Origin: Kerstersia similis
Lineage (GTDB): Bacteria; Pseudomonadota; Gammaproteobacteria; Burkholderiales; Burkholderiaceae_B
DNA: 36,880 nt
NCBI RefSeq assembly: GCF_965139615.1
Contig: NZ_CBCSIQ010000033.1
Span: 1 to 36,880 of the forward strand
Reading direction: 5' to 3'
Shown: one piece after another, positions 31,670 through 36,880 of the stretch
How the letters are laid out: each line of letters starts with the position of its first letter
Position numbering within the stretch: position 1 is the stretch's first letter
Translations under genes and position numbers: made by a program
The notes under the pieces: model-generated
Database searches by the model: none
The model's input: the letters and a program-made list of their open reading frames with translations, nothing else
What the model was told of the DNA's origin: nothing

Positions 31670-32203
31670 ATGCCCGAGCTGCCTTCCAATGAATTCTGGC
31701 GCGGCCTCAAGCCCATTCCCAACTGTTTTCAGCCGGATGCCAAGCCCGAGGTCTATATCTCGAATGCACCCACCGAGGACGAGCGCATGTATGTGCCTTT
31801 CACGGAGACGGTGTCTTCCCGCCCATTATGGATTTCACCGTCGGAAAATCGCTGGTGCGACATTCTGATGGCCAAGGAGGCGGGTCTGGTGAACCGCCAC
31901 TATCACCCGCACGAAGTGTTCGCCTACACGATCTCGGGCAAGTGGGGCTATCTGGAGCATGACTGGACGGCGCATGCCGGCGATTTCGTGTACGAAACGC
32001 CGGGCGAAGGCCATACGCTGGTCGCCTATGAGCATGAAGATCCCATGCGTGCTTTTTTCATCGTGAAGGGGCCGTTGATCTGGCTCGATGAGAACGGCCA
32101 GCCGGATGGCTATTTTGATGTGCACAGCTATATCGACATGTGCCGCAAGCACTACGAGAAGGTCGGCATAGGCGCTGATTACGTCGATACCCTGTTCCGC
32201 TAG
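31670..32203 (+). CDS. 2,4'-dihydroxyacetophenone dioxygenase-family cupin
   Basis: A 177-residue single-domain cupin of the same length and general sequence type as 2,4'-dihydroxyacetophenone dioxygenase. That enzyme cleaves an alpha-hydroxyketone with O2 to 4-hydroxybenzoate and formate. Putative iron ligands are in NRHYHPHEVFAYTISG (His77, His79, Glu82) and GHTLVAY (His115). The family name is transferred widely to relatives with unknown substrates, so the reaction is uncertain. A strong terminator follows and an AraC gene diverges upstream. AGGAG lies ahead of the ATG. Confidence 0.8.
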   Translation: MPELPSNEFWRGLKPIPNCFQPDAKPEVYISNAPTEDERMYVPFTETVSSRPLWISPSENRWCDILMAKEAGLVNRHYHPHEVFAYTISGKWGYLEHDWTAHAGDFVYETPGEGHTLVAYEHEDPMRAFFIVKGPLIWLDENGQPDGYFDVHSYIDMCRKHYEKVGIGADYVDTLFR

Positions 32204-32214
32204 GCAGGGGATTG

Positions 32215-32252
32215 CGCCGGCCGGCCTGATCAAGCGGGCCGGCGTGTTTTTT
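32215..32252 (+). terminator. Intrinsic terminator after the cupin gene
   Basis: cgccggcc (32215-32222) pairs with ggccggcg (32237-32244), followed by T-rich TGTTTTTTT. It separates the cupin from the next gene, so the transporter may depend on read-through or another promoter. Confidence 0.8.
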
Positions 32253-32318
32253 TCTCCAAAACAAAAAAATAAGGCGAGCGCCCGCAGGATTGCGCCGGCC
32301 CGCCCGCTGGAGTGAGAC

Positions 32319-33641
32319 ATGAGACTATTCAAAGAGGCTTCCTACGAGAACAGGTTGCTGGCGGTGCTGTTCCTGGCTTTCGGCTTTGTTTTCTTCGACA
32401 GGTTGGCGCTGTCCTATCTTTTCCCCTTTGTTTCGGCCGAACTGGGCCTGAGCAATACCGAACTGGGCATGTTGTCGTCGGTGCTGGCATTGGCCTGGGC
32501 GGTGTCGGGTGCGTTTATGGGGGCCTATACGGACAGGCGTGGCCGGCGCAAGACCATCTTGATCGTATCGGTGGTGCTGTTCTCCGTTTTTTCGGCCTTG
32601 TCCGGCCTGGTCACGGGTTTTATCAGTCTGCTTTTGTTTCGTGCCTGCATGGGGCTGACCGAAGGCCCGGTGCTGCCGTTGTCGCAGACCATGATGGCGC
32701 AGGCGTCTTCGCCGCATCGGCGCGGCCTGAACATGGGCTTGCTGCAAGGATCTTCCGCCGGCCTGATGGGGGCGGTGATCGCACCGCCGGTGATGGTGGC
32801 GCTGGCGGAAAATTTTGGCTGGCGCACGGCGTTCTATCTGACCTGCATTCCCGGCCTGATCGTGGCCTGGCTTATCTGGCGCTATGTGCAGGAGCCCGCC
32901 CCGGCGCGGCCGGACGAGGCGGGCACCATGGCAGGAACGGCACAGGGCGCGGCGGCGCTGCCGGCGGGGCCGCAATGGGGGGTGCTGCGTGAGCGCAACG
33001 TCATTCTTTGCATCCTGATCAGCTGCTTTTTCCTGGCCTGGTTCATCAATATTATTTCTTTCGCGCCCACCTTCCTGGTGAGTGTCCGGCAGTTCAGTCC
33101 CGGCACCATGAGCGCGTTGATGAGTTGCCTGGGCCTGGCCTGGGTGATCTGGGGGTTTGCGGTGCCGGGGATTTCCGACCGCATCGGCCGGCGTCCGACC
33201 TTGTTCATTTTTTCCCTGGTGGCCGCCTGCTGCCCGCTGGCTTTCCTGTATGCGCCGACTGCGGTCGCGCTGGGAATATTGCTGTTGCTGACCTATACCG
33301 GATTGGGCTGCTTCACCCTGTTCATGGCCACGATTCCGGCGGAAACGGTGCCGCGTGGCGCGATGGCGACAGCGCTGGGCCTGATCATGGGGATAGGGGA
33401 GCTGATTGGCGGGTTCATTGCTCCGGTGGCCGCTGGCCGTGCCGCCGATCTGTATGGCTTGCCGGTCGTGATGTGGATTTCGATGGCTGGGGCTTTGATT
33501 GCAGGGCTGCTGTCGCTGGGGCTGCGTGAAACGGCGCCGGCAGTGCTGGCCCGTCAAAAGGCGGGACAGGCAACGGGGCAAGAGGTGGGGCAAGTGGCTC
33601 GGCCAGCCGCAGGAGAAAGGGAACAAGGGGGGCAGGCATGA
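32319..33641 (+). CDS. MFS transporter
   Basis: A 440-residue twelve-helix major facilitator with FDRLALSYLFPFVSAELGLSNTELGMLSSVLALAWAVSGAFMGAYTDRRGRRKTIL at the N-terminus and GISDRIGRRPTLF in the second half. It resembles organic-anion or aromatic-acid symporters. The C-terminus carries a Gln/Gly-rich hydrophilic tail (about 25 residues). GGAG lies upstream of ATG 32319. The stop overlaps the dehydrogenase start (ATGA), so these two are coupled. Confidence 0.9.
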   Translation: MRLFKEASYENRLLAVLFLAFGFVFFDRLALSYLFPFVSAELGLSNTELGMLSSVLALAWAVSGAFMGAYTDRRGRRKTILIVSVVLFSVFSALSGLVTGFISLLLFRACMGLTEGPVLPLSQTMMAQASSPHRRGLNMGLLQGSSAGLMGAVIAPPVMVALAENFGWRTAFYLTCIPGLIVAWLIWRYVQEPAPARPDEAGTMAGTAQGAAALPAGPQWGVLRERNVILCILISCFFLAWFINIISFAPTFLVSVRQFSPGTMSALMSCLGLAWVIWGFAVPGISDRIGRRPTLFIFSLVAACCPLAFLYAPTAVALGILLLLTYTGLGCFTLFMATIPAETVPRGAMATALGLIMGIGELIGGFIAPVAAGRAADLYGLPVVMWISMAGALIAGLLSLGLRETAPAVLARQKAGQATGQEVGQVARPAAGEREQGGQA

Positions 33642-34690
33642 AGGCATGGTTCTGGCATGGGGCGCGTGACCTGCGCCTGGAGGAGACCGCTGCGCGGCCA
33701 TTGCAGCGTGGGGAGGTGCGCGTCGCAGTAGCGTATTGCGGTATTTGCGGCAGCGATCTGCATGAGTTTGCCGATGGCCCGCACTCCATTCCCGTGGAAC
33801 AGCCACATCCTCTGTCTGGCCGTCAGGCGCCGCTCATTATCGGCCATGAGTTCTGCGGTACGGTGGTGGAAACCGCGCCCGATGTGAGTACCTTGCGCCC
33901 TGGCATGCGGGTCACGATAGAGCCGGAGTACCGTTGCGGGCATTGCGCGCATTGCCTGGCAGGCGATTACAACCGGTGCCTGTCCATGGGGTTTGCAGGG
34001 TTGATGGGTGATGGCGGGATGGCCCAGGAGGCAGTCGTGCCTGCCTATATGGCCCACGAGCTGCCCGATGGTGTGCCGTTCGAGCAGGCGGCCGTGGCGG
34101 AGCCTGCGGCGGTGGCCTTGCATGCCGTCAGGCGCAGCCGCCTGCAGCCTGGGGATCGCTGCGTGATTTTCGGGCTGGGCGCCATCGGCCAGTTGCTGGT
34201 GATGATGGCGCGCCTGGAGGGAGCCGGGCAGGTCATTGCGGTGGATGTCGTGCCTGCCCGTTTGGCGCTGGCAAGGCGCTTGGGCGCCGACTTGGCCCTG
34301 GACGCCCGCCATGAGGATGTGCGCGCTGCGGTGCTGGCGCAGACCGATGGGGTGGGGGTGCCGGTCAGTTTCGAAGCAGCGGGCAGCCAGGCGACGTTCG
34401 ACGGTGCGTTGCAGGTGTTGCGCAAAGGAGGGGAAATGGTGCTGGTGGGGCTGGTGCCCCAGGTGAGGCTGGATAGTTTTGATCTGGTCAATCGGGAGCT
34501 GAGCATTACCAGCAGCGTTGGCTATCGCGGGGTGTATCCGGATCTGTTGGCCAGGATTGCCGACGGCAGCCTGGATCTTTCCCAGGTGGTGACGCGTGTG
34601 GTGGCCCTGGAGGATGCGGTGACGGACGGCTTTGAAGCGCAGTTGCGAAGCCGCGATGAGATCAAGATTCTGGTGCAGCCCCAGGGGTGA
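33638..34690 (+). CDS. Zinc-dependent medium-chain alcohol dehydrogenase
   Basis: A 350-residue MDR-family dehydrogenase. Catalytic zinc ligands are in CGICGSDLHE and GHEFCGTVVE. Structural-zinc cysteines are in CGHCAHCLAGDYNRC. The Rossmann motif VIFGLGAIGQLLVMMARLEGAGQVIAVD binds NAD(P). It is closest in look to 2,3-butanediol/sorbitol-type dehydrogenases. In this context it could oxidise an alcohol (diol or hydroxyketone) ahead of the cupin dioxygenase, but this is inference. Start ATG overlaps the transporter stop by four bases. Confidence 0.9.
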   Translation: MKAWFWHGARDLRLEETAARPLQRGEVRVAVAYCGICGSDLHEFADGPHSIPVEQPHPLSGRQAPLIIGHEFCGTVVETAPDVSTLRPGMRVTIEPEYRCGHCAHCLAGDYNRCLSMGFAGLMGDGGMAQEAVVPAYMAHELPDGVPFEQAAVAEPAAVALHAVRRSRLQPGDRCVIFGLGAIGQLLVMMARLEGAGQVIAVDVVPARLALARRLGADLALDARHEDVRAAVLAQTDGVGVPVSFEAAGSQATFDGALQVLRKGGEMVLVGLVPQVRLDSFDLVNRELSITSSVGYRGVYPDLLARIADGSLDLSQVVTRVVALEDAVTDGFEAQLRSRDEIKILVQPQG

Positions 34691-34743
34691 GGTGGCGTGG
34701 AGGGGCCGGGGCCGCAGCAGCGGCTGCCCGGCCTGCCTGCCGT

Positions 34744-35826
34744 CTAGCGAGCGTCGGCGTCGGCGATCCGTTGGGCGATCGCCTGGCCGACTTCGATGGT
34801 GTTGGCCTGGCCGCCCAGGTCGCGTGTGCGGGGGCCGTTGCGCAGGCAGTCTTCGATGGCCGCCAGGATGTCGTCATGGGCGGCCTGGTGGCCGAGGAAT
34901 TGCAGCATGAGCGCCCCCGACCAGATCATGGCGATCGGGTTGGCGATGCCTAGGCCGTAGATGTCCGGCGCCGAGCCATGCACGGGTTCGAAGAGGGAAG
35001 GGAAGGCGCGTTCCGGGTTCAGGTTGGCGGACGGTGCCAGGCCGATCGTGCCGGTGCAGGCTGGCCCCAGGTCGGAGAGGATGTCGCCGAAGAGGTTGGA
35101 GGCCACCACGACGTCGAAGCGTTGCGGTTGCAGGACGAAGCGGGCGCACAGGATGTCGATGTGTTGTTTGTCCACGGCGATGTCGGGGTATTCCGTGCCG
35201 ATGGCTTCGGCGCGGCTATCCCACCAGGGCATGCTGATGGCGATGCCATTGCTTTTGGTGGCGACGGTCAGTTTGCGCCGGGTGCGTGTGAGTGCCAGTT
35301 CGAAGGCGTAGCGCAGGACGCGGTCGGTGCCTTTGCGGGTAAAGACCGATTCCTGGATGACGAGTTCGCGGTCGGTGCCTTCGAAGAGTTTGCCCCCCAG
35401 GTTGGTGTATTCGCCTTCGGTGTTTTCACGCACGACGAAGAAGTCTATGTCGCCTGCCTTGCGGCCCGCCAGCGGGCAGGGTACGCCGTCGAACAGGCGC
35501 ACTGGCCGCAGGTTGATGTATTGGTCGAATTCGCGCCGGAATTTCAGCAGCGAGCCCCAGAGTGATATGTGGTCGGGCACGCGGTCAGGCCAGCCGACTG
35601 CGCCGAAGTAGATGGCGTCGTAGTCTTGCAGCTGGTTTTTCCAGTCGTCGGGCATCATGGCGCCAGTGCGTTCGTAGTAGTCGCAGCTGGCCCATTCGAA
35701 ATGGTCGAATTGCAGGGCAATGCCGTGGCGGCGGGCAGCGGCTTCGAGGACGCGCAAGCCTTCAGGCATGACTTCTTTGCCGATGCCATCGCCTGCCAGG
35801 ACGGCGATTTTGTGGGTGGGTGCCAT
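34744..35826 (-). CDS. Tartrate dehydrogenase/D-malate dehydrogenase (decarboxylating)
   Basis: A 360-residue beta-decarboxylating dehydrogenase of the IMDH/LeuB family, tartrate-type (TtuC/DmlA). It has the start KIAVLAGDGIGKEVMPEGLRVLE, substrate-binding YINLRPVRLFDGVPCPLAGR, VRENTEGEYTNLGG, KLTVATKSNGI and the metal-binding FDVVVASNLFGDILSDLGPA, with the NAD-binding FEPVHGSAPDIYGLGIANP. It oxidises tartrate, D-malate or related acids. ATG 35826 has AGGAG upstream; the longer reading to 35919 is not conserved. It diverges from a LysR gene of the DmlR type. Confidence 0.92.
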   Translation of the reverse strand: MAPTHKIAVLAGDGIGKEVMPEGLRVLEAAARRHGIALQFDHFEWASCDYYERTGAMMPDDWKNQLQDYDAIYFGAVGWPDRVPDHISLWGSLLKFRREFDQYINLRPVRLFDGVPCPLAGRKAGDIDFFVVRENTEGEYTNLGGKLFEGTDRELVIQESVFTRKGTDRVLRYAFELALTRTRRKLTVATKSNGIAISMPWWDSRAEAIGTEYPDIAVDKQHIDILCARFVLQPQRFDVVVASNLFGDILSDLGPACTGTIGLAPSANLNPERAFPSLFEPVHGSAPDIYGLGIANPIAMIWSGALMLQFLGHQAAHDDILAAIEDCLRNGPRTRDLGGQANTIEVGQAIAQRIADADAR

Positions 35827-35863
35827 GGCGTTTCTCCTTCTTGTTTTGTGAGGTATGCCGGGT

Positions 35864-35891
35864 ATGCTACAAGCGCTTTGGCTTCGGACAA
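35864..35891 (-). promoter_or_regulatory. Promoter of the tartrate dehydrogenase gene
   Basis: On the minus strand TTGTCC (35891-35886), a 16-nt spacer and TAGCAT (35869-35864), about 38 nt from the ATG. Both hexamers are moderate matches. Confidence 0.4.
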
Positions 35892-35924
35892 TCCTTCCAA
35901 ACGAGAAAACTTTGTGCACGTATT

Positions 35925-36880
35925 ATGAATAATGATCCTAGCCCTGAAGATTTGCGGGTGTTTTGCGCCATTGTGCGCAAGGCGAGTTTTACCAGCGCGG
36001 CTGAGGAGCTGGGCGTGTCTCGTTCTTATGTGACCAAGCGGGTGCAGGTGCTGGAAGCGCGGCTGGGTACGCGTTTGTTTCATCGTACGACCCGGCGCAT
36101 TGTGGTGACGGCGGAGGGCGAGCGGGTGTATCACTGGGCGTTGCGCATTCTCAATGATATGGATCATTTGGTTGAGGAGATCGGGGTGACGCGGCAGGCG
36201 CCCCGCGGTTCTTTGCGTATTTGCAGCAGTTTCGGTTTTGGCCGGCGGGTGGTGGCGCCGGCTTTGTCTGCTTTGCTGGCGCGGTATCCGGCTTTGCAGG
36301 TGCGGTTCGAGGTGTTCGATCGGCTGGTGGATATCGCTTCCGAGGGTTTTGATCTGGATATACGCGTGGGCGATGAGATCGCACCGCATTTGATCGCTCG
36401 TCATTTGGTCGATAACCATCGGGTGTTGTGCGCGTCTCCGGCCTATTTGGCACGGCGGGGTGTGCCACGTACGTTGGCGGATTTGGCGGCGCATGATTGT
36501 TTGGTGATCAAGGAGCGGGATCATCCGTTCGGGGTGTGGCGTTTGGATGACGGGCGGGAGCAGCAGTCGATCAAGGTGCGTGGGCCTTTGTCGTCCAATA
36601 ATGGCGAGATTGTGATGCAGTGGGCGCTGGATGGGTGCGGGATTGCGTTGCGTTCTGATTGGGATGCGCGGTCTTTGTTGCAGGCGGGGAGGTTGGTGCA
36701 GGTGTTGCCGGAGTTTCGCCAGAAGGCGGCTGTGTGGGCGGTGTATCCGTCGAGGTTGGAGACGTCGGCGCGTTTGCGGGTTTGTGTGGAGTTTTTGCAG
36801 GAGTATTTGCGGGGGCGGCTTGCGGGTGGGCCNGCGNAGATCGCGTGGTTCCGGCTGCGCCGGAANTCNCCGTGCTGGGT
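35925..36880 (+). CDS. LysR-family regulator (DmlR/TtuA-like), 3' end ambiguous
   Basis: An ORF from ATG 35925 that stays open to the window end. The N-terminal winged helix reads EDLRVFCAIVRKASFTSAAEELGVSRSYVTKRVQVLEARLGTRLFHRTTRRIVVTAEGERVYHWA. The effector domain follows (GSLRICSSFGFGRRVVAPALSALLARYP, FDLDIRVG, GCGIALRSDWDARSLLQAGRLVQVLPEF). It belongs to the group that controls tartrate/D-malate dehydrogenases, and the gene diverges from one. The family length (about 300) is reached near 36836. At 36837 the codon is nAG, a TAG stop if the base is T. No unambiguous stop is visible. Confidence 0.88.
   Translation, partial: MNNDPSPEDLRVFCAIVRKASFTSAAEELGVSRSYVTKRVQVLEARLGTRLFHRTTRRIVVTAEGERVYHWALRILNDMDHLVEEIGVTRQAPRGSLRICSSFGFGRRVVAPALSALLARYPALQVRFEVFDRLVDIASEGFDLDIRVGDEIAPHLIARHLVDNHRVLCASPAYLARRGVPRTLADLAAHDCLVIKERDHPFGVWRLDDGREQQSIKVRGPLSSNNGEIVMQWALDGCGIALRSDWDARSLLQAGRLVQVLPEFRQKAAVWAVYPSRLETSARLRVCVEFLQEYLRGRLAGGXAXIAWFRLRRXXPCW
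36833..36880. other. Ambiguous bases at the sequence end
   Basis: N occurs at 36833 and 36837 and twice more in the last 20 bases. This is usual at a contig end or repeat collapse. Reading beyond 36836 should not be trusted. Confidence 0.85.

Noticed and set aside
1..36880. Insertion sequences, phage genes, toxin-antitoxin or CRISPR elements
   Set aside because: No transposase, integrase, inverted-repeat ends or regularly spaced repeats could be found.

Overview
The window is about 37 kb of GC-rich chromosomal DNA, most likely from a betaproteobacterium of the family Alcaligenaceae (Bordetella/Achromobacter/Kerstersia-like). The evidence is the set of protein sequences and gene neighbourhoods: thrS-infC, rpmI-rplT-pheS-pheT-ihfA-merR-tRNA-Pro, gshB-EIIA(Man)-ptsH-ptsI, glnK-amtB facing ubiK-comM, and several tctC-less LysR/AraC catabolic islands. 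The genus cannot be fixed from the sequence alone. I see no insertion sequence, phage gene or CRISPR array. Four ambiguous bases in the last 50 nt suggest a contig end.

Layout. 1-1016: heat-shock RNA-binding protein Hsp15 (hslR) and an exported YgiW/YdeI-type OB-fold protein. 1236-4036: thrS and infC, preceded by an untranslated leader that carries a 26-codon threonine-rich ORF and an intrinsic terminator, which I read as a candidate thrS attenuator. infC starts at an AUC codon. 4205-7673: gshB, PTS EIIA, HPr and Enzyme I, the short nitrogen/carbon-signalling PTS typical of betaproteobacteria. 7681-13067: a small accessory segment with an AraC-type regulator, a TauE/SafE permease, a ketopantoate-reductase-like enzyme, an EamA transporter and a divergent MocR regulator. 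13221-15393: amtB-glnK on the minus strand with a sigma-54 promoter and two NtrC-like palindromes, facing ubiK. 15588-17430: comM and a YciI-like protein. 17678-23236: rpmI-rplT-pheS-pheT-ihfA-merR and tRNA-Pro(GGG). 23497-24627: a CorA-type transporter.

24689-36880 is a catabolic/regulatory region. A NahR-type LysR gene diverges from an operon of acyl-CoA ligase, MHS-family symporter, non-canonical (Ltp2-like) thiolase and DUF35 zinc-ribbon/OB protein. This is followed by a convergent AraC gene, which diverges from a 2,4'-dihydroxyacetophenone-dioxygenase-like cupin, an MFS transporter and a zinc alcohol dehydrogenase. Finally a tartrate/D-malate dehydrogenase gene diverges from its likely LysR regulator, which reaches the ambiguous contig end.

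The most noteworthy points are the candidate Thr-codon attenuator of thrS, the splitting of the normally contiguous infC-rpmI-rplT cluster by nearly 14 kb, the ligase/Ltp2/DUF35 plus dioxygenase catabolic island, and the direct-repeat operator in front of the dioxygenase gene. Function assignments rest on motif and family recognition by eye; no database search was run.
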